From: Jeotgalibacillus alimentarius
Lineage (GTDB): Bacteria; Bacillota; Bacilli; Bacillales; Jeotgalibacillaceae
DNA: 64,000 nucleotides
Assembly: GCF_000829445.1 (NCBI RefSeq)
Contig: NZ_JXRQ01000008.1
Location: 248,001-312,000, forward strand
Direction: 5' to 3'
The position numbers and the translations under genes were made by a program. How positions within the stretch are numbered: the stretch's first letter is position 1; the number at the start of each line of letters is the position of its first letter. This document shows positions 25,137 to 33,728 of the stretch, piece after piece. The notes beneath the pieces are model-generated. The model worked only from the letters and a program-made list of their open reading frames with translations, searched no databases and was not told the DNA's origin.

Positions 25137-25646
25137 GTGGTCAAGCTCAGCAAATTTAAAATTAACTTTGATATTCATCAAGAAACGCCTTATTTTCAGG
25201 TCCCAAAAGATCAAAGAATTAGATTTGGTATGGAAGATCTGAGTGTTTCTAAAATAAAAAACGTTATAGAGTCTGTTTTTCAAACAGGTGACACGATTAA
25301 TCTTATTTTTGTATCTGCATACATTGTCAATCATAAGCGCTATTCTTCAAATTCGAAGATTGGGAAGTATATACATATTCAAAATTGGCGGGAAGTTATT
25401 GTTACAAATCCCTCTTTAAGAGACAGCACGATATATACAACGATCAGTCATTTAGATCTTTATGACATAGTGAAATACTGTATCTCTATTTTTCGAGGAC
25501 AAAAGCAGGCATATATTTCATTTTATAATCATGATTTTTTATTATATGTGAATAATGATGTGATCGATATTATCTCTCATGATATAAAGAAAATAGAAGA
25601 ATTAAAAAAACAATACACAGGGGTTTTTAATACGTTTTATGAATAG
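25137..25646 (+). CDS. Uncharacterised 169-residue protein
   Basis: GTG 25137 after CAGGAGACG. Beta-rich and basic, with RYSSNSKIGKYIHIQNWREV, IYTTISHLDLYDIVKYCISIF and a C-terminal helix. It is AT-rich in base use. Between two immunity-like genes; same orientation. No family I can name. Confidence 0.55.
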   Translation: MVKLSKFKINFDIHQETPYFQVPKDQRIRFGMEDLSVSKIKNVIESVFQTGDTINLIFVSAYIVNHKRYSSNSKIGKYIHIQNWREVIVTNPSLRDSTIYTTISHLDLYDIVKYCISIFRGQKQAYISFYNHDFLLYVNNDVIDIISHDIKKIEELKKQYTGVFNTFYE

Positions 25647-25746
25647 TTCTGGGGCGCGGGCTGCGTGGTTGAAAGCCATTTATACAAATGGTCGGTAGAT
25701 GTCGATTCAGGTGGCGTCATGAATATGATGATGGCTTAAAAGGGAG

Positions 25747-26592
25747 TTGGTTCAGATAGAATTATTAGCATTATACTATAAAAAATATACTGGCACTGTG
25801 CAGGCGTCAGATTATATAGACTGGGCACAGCATCATTTATATCTTGATGACAGTGAAATCAAAAAGTTAGCAGGTATGAGTCTAAAAGAACTTGTCAATC
25901 TATTTGAAATTGAAAAGATGTTTGATGATGCCATGAAGAGTCTTCAATTGAAAGCGCCTTCTGAAGAAGAATGTGCGAATGCTTATATAAAGGGACTGCA
26001 CTCAAAATTGTTAATGCCTGTTCTTCATGCTGATCAGATTGCAAAAGAGATCTATCGATGCACCATCGCACATGAATTTTTTGAGGAGCAGGTGAGGTGG
26101 CAGGATGTCAGTGACATGATTGATGATTTTCAGTATGGAGATAACGTAAACGGTTATACAACTGATCAAATAAATAGAATCATTACAACACACGCACGGA
26201 AGCTTTGGCATATGAAGCCTGAAGAAGTAGACTTTACAAGCCTCTTAGGCCAAAAGATTACTGATGTTGATTCAGATATTCATTTCATCATTCAATTGGA
26301 AAAAGGGGCAGTCATTATCGAGTGCCCATGGCGAATCCGTCACGCGGGAGGGATCTTACTGGGAGAGACAGACCTCCAGTCAAACCAGAGGGGATGGAAG
26401 GAAGTCAAAGAATTACTGGTTGGTAAAACCATTGAAGATGTGCAGTTATTTGAACAATGTCCACTGCTGATCGTGCAGTTTGATCATCTTTTTTTAGATG
26501 TGTTTCATGCCAGTGCATATTTTGATGGATGGACACTAACAGATGAAGATGACTTTTATCTATTTTCTATGCACGGTGGTGTCATTGCATAA
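25747..26592 (+). CDS. Two-domain immunity-like protein (C-terminal DUF6188-like)
   Basis: 281 residues. The helical N-terminal half (YTGTVQASDYIDWAQHHLYL, DQIAKEIYRCTIAHEFFEEQ) is not identified with confidence; DUF2247-like is one possibility. The C-terminal half from GQKITDVDSDIHFIIQLEKG through GKTIEDVQLFEQCPLLIVQF and DDFYLFSMHGG resembles DUF6188. TTG 25747 has AGGGAG almost touching it, so the true start may lie a few codons downstream or the 5' end may be damaged. Cytosolic. Confidence 0.55.
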   Translation: MVQIELLALYYKKYTGTVQASDYIDWAQHHLYLDDSEIKKLAGMSLKELVNLFEIEKMFDDAMKSLQLKAPSEEECANAYIKGLHSKLLMPVLHADQIAKEIYRCTIAHEFFEEQVRWQDVSDMIDDFQYGDNVNGYTTDQINRIITTHARKLWHMKPEEVDFTSLLGQKITDVDSDIHFIIQLEKGAVIIECPWRIRHAGGILLGETDLQSNQRGWKEVKELLVGKTIEDVQLFEQCPLLIVQFDHLFLDVFHASAYFDGWTLTDEDDFYLFSMHGGVIA

Positions 26593-26601
26593 GCAACTAA
26601 G

Positions 26602-26817
26602 CTATGTAAATCTCCTGCACGTCATACAATAAGGTGTCGTATGCCTTCTTTTAATCACGCCATTGCAGTGAGAACAGCGGAGATATTGTGAATCATCCTC
26701 AAGCGCATCATTCCAGCCTTTCGCCATAACCCGGCTGAGCAGGTTCATGGATTGTACATCGTACTTGAAGTAGATCCAGATACCGAATGCACAGATGAAC
26801 AGAACGATCAGAATCAT
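26602..26817 (-). CDS. Membrane-anchored zinc-ribbon-like protein (71 residues)
   Basis: ATG 26817 (after ACGGGAGTG). One N-terminal membrane helix (MILIVLFICAFGIWIYF), then a cytosolic segment with CSHCNG and YCMTC, a CxxC-x12-CxxC zinc-ribbon pattern. Role unknown. Ten bases downstream of the 77-residue membrane protein gene. Confidence 0.65.
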   Translation of the reverse strand: MILIVLFICAFGIWIYFKYDVQSMNLLSRVMAKGWNDALEDDSQYLRCSHCNGVIKRRHTTPYCMTCRRFT

Positions 26818-26836
26818 GTTAATCACTCCCGTTTTC

Positions 26837-27070
26837 TTATTGTACAGACGAATTATTTCTTTCTAACCTTCTAAAAATAAGATACAGGATCATTCCTATT
26901 GGACCTGTCACCAGCGTCATGATCCAGAAAATGTGCCTTTTTATTCCGGTAAAATAATGATCGGCATCATAGAAGACCCACATTGAAGCAATGAGAAAAA
27001 TCGTGTATATGACCGCAAGTTCAATTTGATATCCGCTGAAATCAGTCTGGCTTGCCATATTCCAACCCAA
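26837..27070 (-). CDS. Two-helix membrane protein (77 residues)
   Basis: TTG 27070 or ATG 27058 after AAGGAGGCC. Two helices (AVIYTIFLIASMWVFY, FWIMTLVTGPIGMILYLIF) and a basic tail RRLERNN. The pattern resembles small phospholipase-D-nuclease N-terminal-type membrane proteins, but I would not assign it. Likely operon with the zinc-ribbon protein. Confidence 0.6.
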   Translation of the reverse strand: MGWNMASQTDFSGYQIELAVIYTIFLIASMWVFYDADHYFTGIKRHIFWIMTLVTGPIGMILYLIFRRLERNNSSVQ

Positions 27071-27194
27071 TGATCGGCCTCCTTACAAAGCAGGACTTTG
27101 ATACAGTTATTCTTCAATTTGATCATATCATACATTTAATGGAATCTATTACTTATTATAGAATGATAAGTGTTTTAAAAAAGGAGGCATGCAA

Positions 27195-27392
27195 GTGATT
27201 AAACATGTTACGTTCAGAGCAAGTACAAAAGGAGAAGAAGCTGAAATCAGGCAGTCCTTTTCAATTGAAGAATTAAACCTTGAACCCGGGTTGAGTCAAA
27301 AAGAAGTTGAAGAGAAGATACATGAGTTGTTCGAAAGATGGGTACTGGATACGGTTTCGTTTTCAATTACGATTAATCGGAATGATGAGTGA
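27195..27392 (+). CDS. Small acidic protein (65 residues)
   Basis: AAAGGAGGC is 7 bases before GTG 27195 and too close to ATG 27189, so I chose GTG. Strand-helix-strand pattern (VTFRASTKG, KEVEEKIHELFERWV, SFSITINRND). No family recognised. Confidence 0.6.
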   Translation: MIKHVTFRASTKGEEAEIRQSFSIEELNLEPGLSQKEVEEKIHELFERWVLDTVSFSITINRNDE

Positions 27393-27399
27393 TTCAGAA

Positions 27400-27452
27400 A
27401 GGGAAGTAATACGTGAATCGCCTATTGATTGATTTGCGTATTACTTCCCATT
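27400..27452. terminator. Long hairpin terminator between convergent genes
   Basis: GGGAAGTAATACG pairs with CGTATTACTTCCC, with tgaATCgc/gATTtg inside; tail ATTCTTTT on the plus side. Confidence 0.75.
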
Positions 27453-27455
27453 CTT

Positions 27456-27893
27456 TTATTTACTCAAATTCTTTTTAAACACATAACTCACCTTGTCGTA
27501 ATCCAATCTCTCCTCATAAAAACGGTGGGCATCCTCACGCTGCAGTCCTGAAGACAGGGCGACACTTTCATAATGATTCCCCTTTGCCCATTCATGAACG
27601 TAAGTGATCAGCTTTTCGCCATACCCATTTGATCGCTGACTTTGGTCAGTCACCAAATCACATACCCAGATAAACCGGCCGTAATACAGCGTAATCATTG
27701 GCTTGAAGCCAATCACAGAGACGATTTCTCCATCGCTATAAAATGCATACATTTCGTAGTGGTCTTTTTCGTGTGCTCCCCGCACTAATTCCAGATACGT
27801 ATCCAGATCAAGGTGCGTACGAAGCTGCTTCATAACCGGAAAAGCGTCTGTCCATTCCTGTTCTGTCGTTAATTGTTTCACTTCTTCAGACAT
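27456..27893 (-). CDS. GNAT-family N-acetyltransferase
   Basis: 145 residues, one GNAT domain: FYSDGEIVSVIGFKP, IWVCDLVTDQSQRSNGYGEKLI (motif A with a QRSNGYG acetyl-CoA loop) and SSGLQREDAHRFYEERLDYDKVSYVFKK (motif B, ending). Substrate unknown. ATG 27893 after AAAGGAG. Located directly downstream of the 382-residue gene; possibly cotranscribed. Confidence 0.8.
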   Translation of the reverse strand: MSEEVKQLTTEQEWTDAFPVMKQLRTHLDLDTYLELVRGAHEKDHYEMYAFYSDGEIVSVIGFKPMITLYYGRFIWVCDLVTDQSQRSNGYGEKLITYVHEWAKGNHYESVALSSGLQREDAHRFYEERLDYDKVSYVFKKNLSK

Positions 27894-27928
27894 GTATATT
27901 CTCCTTTCAGCGTGACTGTCCCATTTAT

Positions 27929-29077
27929 CTAATCAATCAGTGACTGAAATTTTCTGATGTTCTCCTGGTCCAACACATCATGATCATAAAAATGCTGGAC
28001 ATAGATACTGATAACCATCTCATTTTCGTCTGTCAGTTCAAGCTTTTGCAAGAGCCGATTAATCACAGCAGCAAGTGACTGTGGGTTCTGATAAAGTGTG
28101 TTCCATGCCTGTACCTGCAGCTCAATGTCATCGCTTAACAACGCCGGTTCAATTTGCTCTGAAGGCATTGGCTCATGAACGTGTGCGTAAGGATCTTCGA
28201 AAATATCAGTATAAATATAGCGGATCGGGTTGTCCTGTTCGGTGAATTCCGGTTCCAATCCATCTGTCAGAGAAATAGATTCATTGGCTAAAGGTGAGAT
28301 GTAACGGTAGTGTTGATTCTCATTGAGCAGGCCAAGATATTCATGAATGGAGAGCCCATCAAGTTTTTCTTCATCTCTTAACTTTACATATTCCTTCGGG
28401 CGGAAGAAGCATTCGGCTTCCACTTCTGTAAAGCGGAGTGTCCACTGACTTTCAGGACTTTCAAACAACACTCTTAGCGCAAATTCATCTTCGCCTTTTT
28501 GAAGCTCATCATATATATACCATTGACCGGTCTGAAGTGGTTCATCTGCTTCTTCTGAGACGATGCCTTTGAAGGTGAGGATGATCAGTGATTTTTGGGA
28601 AAAGCCGCTATCAAGATCAATGGAGACCCGCAGTGTGTCATCTGCCCGTTCAATTCGCTGAATCACGCCATCATGCAGCGTATCTGTGAAAACGTCCGCG
28701 GCCTCTGCAGTTAAAAAAGCAGCAGCATTCTTCTTATTCTCATAGGCTGCATCCAGCTTTTGTTCAAAGGTGATCTCTGATTCGCGTATCCAGCGCAGGT
28801 AATCTTTTCGGACGTCATCAGGCAGCTCAGGCTGATTTAACTGTCCATTTTCAAGATAAGGAATAAAACGCTCCGGCAGTACCGTTTTTAATTCTTCGTT
28901 TACTTCATTCAGCTCTGAGGCATGCATCTCCCGCCTGGTAATCCCTTCCTCTTCACCCTCCCGCGACAGCATGTGCCATTCATCGTCTGATTCGGGAATC
29001 GGCAGCAACGTTTGCCTGCGGAACAATTCTTTTGCTGTCTTATCTATATTCCATGTATATGCTGAATCAATTGTCAT
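27929..29077 (-). CDS. Uncharacterised 382-residue acidic protein
   Basis: Large soluble acidic protein without signal or membrane segments; Glu/Asp-rich with two zones: residues 1-130 helical (KTAKELFRRQTLLPIPESDDEWHM) and 140-260 beta-rich (VIQRIERADDTLRVSIDLDS). The last 60 residues are helical repeats. CAGGGAG precedes ATG 29077. No family assigned; DUF4085 was considered but the N-terminal pattern does not fit. Confidence 0.65.
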   Translation of the reverse strand: MTIDSAYTWNIDKTAKELFRRQTLLPIPESDDEWHMLSREGEEEGITRREMHASELNEVNEELKTVLPERFIPYLENGQLNQPELPDDVRKDYLRWIRESEITFEQKLDAAYENKKNAAAFLTAEAADVFTDTLHDGVIQRIERADDTLRVSIDLDSGFSQKSLIILTFKGIVSEEADEPLQTGQWYIYDELQKGEDEFALRVLFESPESQWTLRFTEVEAECFFRPKEYVKLRDEEKLDGLSIHEYLGLLNENQHYRYISPLANESISLTDGLEPEFTEQDNPIRYIYTDIFEDPYAHVHEPMPSEQIEPALLSDDIELQVQAWNTLYQNPQSLAAVINRLLQKLELTDENEMVISIYVQHFYDHDVLDQENIRKFQSLID

Positions 29078-29137
29078 GATCGTCGCTCCCTGCCATTTAT
29101 CTGTTTCAGGTAGATGGGAAACCTATACAACAAATTT

Positions 29138-29256
29138 TAGGTCCGGGTAAAATTAAAGAGGTCATATTCGCCAAATTACAGATCACATCTGGTGAATTAC
29201 CGGTCATAAAATGAAATTTACCAATCACATTCACCAATTTACCGGTCACAACCGTT
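29138..29256. repeat. 21-bp phased repeat array, locus 1
   Basis: Units with the core TTTACCGGTCACA, degenerate. The GGTC (or GATC, AATC) core begins at 29140, 29160, 29181, 29202, 29223 and 29244, exactly 21 bases apart for the last five. On the plus strand 21 bases equals seven codons, so one frame spells a heptad FTGHxxx over three or four units. No start codon or ribosome site supports a real protein. The same repeat recurs at 34800-34980. Confidence 0.75.
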
Positions 29257-29315
29257 AAACCCGGCTAAAACAGTAAAGAGGATGAGTTACCCCAGCCCTA
29301 AAATGATTTAACCAA

Positions 29316-30545
29316 CTACGAACGAACCCACTTCATAATCTCGCCCATTGAAGCATTTTTCCCGTATAACAGGATGCCGACTTCAAAGATCTTTCCGGCA
29401 AGCTTCATCACAAGCCACACGGATAGAACCAGAATCGCCAGTGCAATACCGATTTCAACCCAAGGCCATTCTTCAAGCAATGATAATCGCATGATCAGAA
29501 CAGCAGGGGAGGTAAATGGAATATAGGTACCAACCTGTGCTGCAAGTCCATTTGGATCGGATAGAATAGGTCCGATCAGAATCAGCGGAGAAAATGGCAG
29601 CATCATAATCATGCCCTGGAAGTTACTTGTTGAGCTGATGTCTTCGACTGTTGCACCAAGTCCGACAAAGAGAGCGGCGAACAACAGGTAGCCAATCAGC
29701 GCGATGACAATCAGCAACGCAAGCTCCGGTACAAACAGGTATTCCATAATCGGGAAGTCATTAAATCTCCAGATCACAAATGGTAGTGCAATCAGCAGCC
29801 ATACGCCAACTTGAAGCATACCGAGCCAGAAGTAGCCAATGATTTTTCCCTGCATCAAGTCACTTGGTGTCAGTGACGAAAGAACAATTTCAGATACTTT
29901 TTCTTTCTTTTCCTGTGAAGCACTCTGGAAGATCATCATCCCTGTCATCACAATAGAGAATAAAATCAGTCCGGCAAATGCCCCCGGAATAATACGCGCG
30001 AGCTCATTAAGTCCTGAATCAGCAGCAGCCTGTTCTGAGTCTGACAGTTCTTCTGCATTGAACTGAATGCCGTTCGTCACAGCAGCCATCTGTTCTTCTG
30101 ACAAACCTGCATTTTGCAGATTCAGCTGTTGCAGTGGTGCTGCAAGAAGCTGGACCTCACCTGCAAACGAGTCAGGTGTTTCCTCCGTTGTGTAGTACGT
30201 GATTTGTCCATCGCGAAGAGCAGCTTCATCAAGCGCAAGATACACCGCGCTTTCATCCTCATCCAATCCGTCTCTCCATTCATCCGGAGAAGCAGTTACA
30301 ACGCTGATCTCCCAGTTCAGGTCAGCATTGCTGAGGTAAGGCTCAATTTGTTCTGCCCATATGCCGGACGGATCTGACACAGAGACATTGACCGGTTCTG
30401 CGTCATCACCTGATCCTGATAACAGTGTCGGGAGGGTAGCGAATAGAATGAAAAGCACCGGTGTTAACAGGAGTGAAATAATGAACGATTTATTTTTGAC
30501 ATTCCGTTTGAATTCCCAGCGGGCGACCTTTAAACTGTTACGCAT
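29316..30545 (-). CDS. ABC-2-type (NatB/YhaP-like) permease
   Basis: 409 residues from ATG 30545, chosen because GAGGAGGAAG is upstream and M-R-N-S-L-K begins the family domain; the ATG overlaps the ATPase stop by 8 bases. One N-terminal helix (SFIISLLLTPVLFILFAT), a large extracytoplasmic acidic domain (about 45-190), then a bundle of five or six helices with SQEKKEKVSEIVLSSLTP between the second and third. NatB-like permeases export sodium or other small substrates with NatA-type ATPases. Last gene of a five-gene operon. Confidence 0.8.
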   Translation of the reverse strand: MRNSLKVARWEFKRNVKNKSFIISLLLTPVLFILFATLPTLLSGSGDDAEPVNVSVSDPSGIWAEQIEPYLSNADLNWEISVVTASPDEWRDGLDEDESAVYLALDEAALRDGQITYYTTEETPDSFAGEVQLLAAPLQQLNLQNAGLSEEQMAAVTNGIQFNAEELSDSEQAAADSGLNELARIIPGAFAGLILFSIVMTGMMIFQSASQEKKEKVSEIVLSSLTPSDLMQGKIIGYFWLGMLQVGVWLLIALPFVIWRFNDFPIMEYLFVPELALLIVIALIGYLLFAALFVGLGATVEDISSTSNFQGMIMMLPFSPLILIGPILSDPNGLAAQVGTYIPFTSPAVLIMRLSLLEEWPWVEIGIALAILVLSVWLVMKLAGKIFEVGILLYGKNASMGEIMKWVRS

Positions 30546-31473
30546 ATTTTTCTTCCTCCTCTGCTGCAAGTGTCCGATCTGAGGCAACGTCAATAAAGAT
30601 TTCATGAAGCGAAATCCGATCCAGTCTGAATTCCTCGATCTGAATGTCTGAAGGCAGCTTGCGGATCCATTCTGCCGCTTTCAGGTTCTGATCCAGAAAC
30701 AGAACAGATACATTGTCCTGCTGCTCAACCCTTGTTACGTAAGGAATCGTCTTCAGTTTATTCTCATCATTTTGACCGTGAATTGTGCACTTGAAGCTTG
30801 CGTACTCTCTTTTTACTTCATCCATTGTCCCGCTAATCACTTCTCTGCCTTTATGAATCATGATCAGACGGTCTGCCATTTCCTCAACCAGATTCATCTG
30901 GTGGGCTGAGAGAAGAATGGCCGTTCCATTTCTGGCAAGCTCTCTGATCTCTTCCTTGAATACTTCCTGACTGACAGGATCAAGTCCTGAGAACGGTTCA
31001 TCTAAAATCAACAGCTCCGGTTCATGGATGATAGATGCGATGAACTGAACTTTCTGACCCATTCCTTTTGAGAGCTCTTCAATTGATACTTTATCTTTTC
31101 CCTCAAGACCAAACTTTTTCAGATAAGACAATGCACGCTCTTTTGCCTTTTTCTGCGGATAGTCCTTGAGCTCTGCAAAGTAGAGCAGAATATCCATAAT
31201 CTTCACGTTCTTATACAGACCGCGTTCCTCCGGCAGGTAGCCGATTTTATGCTTTGGAATCTGGCCCTCCTTCTCACCGTGGAATTTGATCGTTCCGTGA
31301 TCCGGGTAGAGAATGCCCATAATACTTCTGATGGTCGTTGATTTTCCGGCACCGTTTGGACCGAGGAGGGCTGTGATTTCTCCCTTTCTTACATTGAATG
31401 AAACGTCGTGAAGCACCTGCTGATCTTTAAATGACTTCTGAAGACTTTGGACGGTAAGCGCAATTTCAGACAT
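30538..31473 (-). CDS. ABC ATPase (NatA/YhaQ-like)
   Basis: 311 residues: GPNGAGKSTT Walker A, EELSKGMGQKVQFIAS signature, LLILDEPFSGLD Walker B, SAHQMN switch, then a C-terminal DUF4162-like extension (KCTIHGQNDENKL, SLHEIFIDV). It partners the following permease. Its start overlaps the previous ATPase stop by 8 bases. Confidence 0.85.
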   Translation of the reverse strand: MSEIALTVQSLQKSFKDQQVLHDVSFNVRKGEITALLGPNGAGKSTTIRSIMGILYPDHGTIKFHGEKEGQIPKHKIGYLPEERGLYKNVKIMDILLYFAELKDYPQKKAKERALSYLKKFGLEGKDKVSIEELSKGMGQKVQFIASIIHEPELLILDEPFSGLDPVSQEVFKEEIRELARNGTAILLSAHQMNLVEEMADRLIMIHKGREVISGTMDEVKREYASFKCTIHGQNDENKLKTIPYVTRVEQQDNVSVLFLDQNLKAAEWIRKLPSDIQIEEFRLDRISLHEIFIDVASDRTLAAEEEEKYA

Positions 31474-32338
31474 TAATCATTTCCCCTTCCATTAAAATTT
31501 CCTGAATAATATCCTCAAGCTCAGGTACTTGCTCATCAACAATGACCAGCCCGTTTTTAGAAAGATAGGCCATCGTAGTTTCCGGGTGATTTGATAAAAT
31601 AACCTTCTTATAGGTACGCTTAATTTCACCAGGTATGTGGCTTACTTGCGGCTCTTCCTTTAGCCAGAACAACCGGTAAGATGATACGAGCGAATCTTTT
31701 TCAAGCAGACGTGTAACAGATCCTTTATTAATGAATACAAGGTAGTCAGCAAGCTTTTTAATATCGTCTGCCTGATGCGATGCAATCAGCACCGTTCTGT
31801 CTCCTCTTTCCATCAGTTCAAGTAAAAACTGAATAAAATAATTTCTCGACGGAATGTCCATCGCAGCTGTCGGCTCATCCAGCATGAGAATGGGAGTATT
31901 TTTTCCAAAGTTTAATGCAAGATTTAACTTCGTCTTCACACCGGGAGACAGCTTCTGAACTTTCTTATTCAGCGGAATGTTCAACTTTTCGGAGAATCTT
32001 CTGAACAGCGATTCGTCCCATGACGGATAGACTTCTGCCATCAGATTACGCAGCTGTTCACCAGTAAATGCATCACAGCCAATCATTGTCTGAGGTTGAT
32101 AAGCGATCTGTTGTTTCCATGCGTCATCTTCGCCCCTGACAGAATGACCAAACACCTCAATCTCTCCATTGTCCGGCTTTACAAGGTTCATCAGCATTTT
32201 GAAAAAGGTACTCTTGCCGGCGCCATTCGTTCCGACCACTGCAGTAATGGTTCCTACTTCAAAGGTAAGGTCCTGAACGTTCAATTGAAATTCGTCAATG
32301 GATTTTTCGATATTCCTGATCGTTATTGGAAAAGTCAT
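31466..32338 (-). CDS. ABC ATPase (YtrB-like)
   Basis: 290 residues. GTNGAGKSTF Walker A, KLSPGVKTKLNLALNFGK signature (degenerate, SPGxKTKL), LMLDEPTAAMD Walker B and SHQADD switch. The degenerate signature and the place after a YtrA-like regulator match YtrB of the ytr operon, which couples to small membrane subunits. The 241-residue membrane protein at 32737 is the likely partner. Start overlaps the regulator stop (ATGA). Confidence 0.8.
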   Translation of the reverse strand: MTFPITIRNIEKSIDEFQLNVQDLTFEVGTITAVVGTNGAGKSTFFKMLMNLVKPDNGEIEVFGHSVRGEDDAWKQQIAYQPQTMIGCDAFTGEQLRNLMAEVYPSWDESLFRRFSEKLNIPLNKKVQKLSPGVKTKLNLALNFGKNTPILMLDEPTAAMDIPSRNYFIQFLLELMERGDRTVLIASHQADDIKKLADYLVFINKGSVTRLLEKDSLVSSYRLFWLKEEPQVSHIPGEIKRTYKKVILSNHPETTMAYLSKNGLVIVDEQVPELEDIIQEILMEGEMINV

Positions 32339-32724
32339 TGGTTGTCCTCCTTTTGAAGCAGTGTTTCTACCATGCGAATGATGCCCTCATCTGAATATTC
32401 ATGCTGCCGTGCTGTAGAGATTGCTTTCAAAATTGCATCTTCAACTGCCTGACTGGCCATTGATGTTTTCATAGCAGGATCCACCTCTGCGACAAATGTT
32501 CCCTTTCCCTGAGAGGTCTGGATGAATCCACTGTACTCAAGGTTCTGATAGGCTCTTCTGATTGTGATGGAGCTGATCTCTAGCTCCTTCGCCAATAACC
32601 TGATAGAAGGAAGGGGGTCTCCGGTTGCCAGCTGTCCGCTTGCAATCAGTGCTTTAATCTGGTTTTCGATCTGATGATAGATCGGTTCCCGGGAAGACTT
32701 GGAAAGCCGAATTGGAAGATTCAT
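32335..32724 (-). CDS. GntR-family regulator (YtrA-like)
   Basis: 129 residues: GntR winged helix (REPIYHQIENQIKALIASGQL, LPSIRLLAKELEISSITIRRAYQNLEYSGFI, GKGTFVAEV) and a short C-terminal helix pair, without a large effector domain: the YtrA subfamily. These repress ABC operons and are released by wall-active peptides or antibiotics. The palindrome at 33496-33519 is the probable operator. Confidence 0.85.
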   Translation of the reverse strand: MNLPIRLSKSSREPIYHQIENQIKALIASGQLATGDPLPSIRLLAKELEISSITIRRAYQNLEYSGFIQTSQGKGTFVAEVDPAMKTSMASQAVEDAILKAISTARQHEYSDEGIIRMVETLLQKEDNQ

Positions 32725-32736
32725 GTCAGCCCTCCT

Positions 32737-33462
32737 TTATTGTAAGTAATCATTTTTTTGGATTTGCTTCATGGCATGATTGAACCAGTACCACATGACG
32801 AGACATGCAATAAGAATAGACATAATGATTGAAAGAATAGTGAAATCATTAGCTAACTGGATCGTCCATTTGAAAAACCCTGTATCAAGCCATACTTGAA
32901 AAATCAGATACATGCCAACAAAAAACACGATGATGATCATATACGACCAGAAAAACGTAAAACGTTTAATCTGATCACCCGGATCACTGGCAGGGAAAAT
33001 CCCGCCAATAGAAAAACTGATACAAAGCCAGATGATGATCAGTGCAATCATGGGCAGCGGCTCAATCGCTGACTGAAGCTCTGCTGAGAAAAAATAGGTA
33101 CCAACCAGAACGATTGTGATCCCTATTAAAATAGATAGGTAAGGTAGTATGAAGCGGCTTGCCACAAGTACATTACGTTTGATAGGAAGCTGGTTCAGCA
33201 TCGCAACATAGGGTGAAGCATATAATCCGTCATCCATTTTCTGATATTGAAAGTTTTTCGGCTTAATTGAAAATGAGAGGGAGCCGATGTAAATAATGAG
33301 AAAGGCATCAAGCAGAAAGATGTTGTCTTCAAGGTAAGGAGGCATCGTCAGATAAAAGAAAAAAGAGTAGATGCCTGCAATGAAAAGCAGGAGTAAATAA
33401 TGTTTTTTTGATACATCCAATTCGAGCTTTGCCAGCCAGAATGCTTTACGCATAGTATTCAT
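32737..33462 (-). CDS. Six-helix membrane protein, ABC-2 permease-like
   Basis: 241 residues with six predicted helices and PLPMIALIIIWLCISFSIGG-type hydrophobic stretches. AAAGGAGC precedes ATG 33462. First gene of the operon, directly behind the operator. Probable membrane partner of the YtrB-like ATPase. Confidence 0.7.
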   Translation of the reverse strand: MNTMRKAFWLAKLELDVSKKHYLLLLFIAGIYSFFFYLTMPPYLEDNIFLLDAFLIIYIGSLSFSIKPKNFQYQKMDDGLYASPYVAMLNQLPIKRNVLVASRFILPYLSILIGITIVLVGTYFFSAELQSAIEPLPMIALIIIWLCISFSIGGIFPASDPGDQIKRFTFFWSYMIIIVFFVGMYLIFQVWLDTGFFKWTIQLANDFTILSIIMSILIACLVMWYWFNHAMKQIQKNDYLQ

Positions 33463-33495
33463 CTATAAAAGCTCCTTTCCGTTTTTTAGTGTATA

Positions 33496-33519
33496 AGTGT
33501 GTATGTCTATATACACACT
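33496..33519. promoter_or_regulatory. GntR/YtrA-type operator
   Basis: AGTGTGTAT-gtctat-ATACACACT is a perfect inverted repeat with an extra AGTGTAT half to the left, just before the five-gene operon. YtrA-subfamily sites carry AGTGTA-type halves, so repression by the operon's own GntR protein is likely. Confidence 0.65.
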
Positions 33520-33596
33520 ATAGAACAGTCGGTGGAATAGTTCAACTGTTTTTGGAAAAGTAGTCAGGATATATTTGATAAAGAGGATGATGAACA

Positions 33597-33728
33597 ATGT
33601 CTGTTGAAATAATAGTAGAAAAGGAGGCCGCGCTGAATTTTATTAGTGAGATATTATCTGTTTCTGTCATTTCAAGGGAATATGTGTATGGCATTAAGTT
33701 AAATAGAAGAGGTGTTACAAATGATTGA
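33597..33728 (+). CDS. Possible 43-residue ORF coupled to a GNAT gene
   Basis: ATG 33597 after AGAGGATG reads 43 codons and overlaps the GNAT start by 8 bases (ATGATTGA). Such overlaps often mean translational coupling. The peptide (M-S-V-E-I-I-V-E-K-E start) is not recognised and may be the shortened remnant of a longer gene. Confidence 0.35.
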   Translation: MSVEIIVEKEAALNFISEILSVSVISREYVYGIKLNRRGVTND

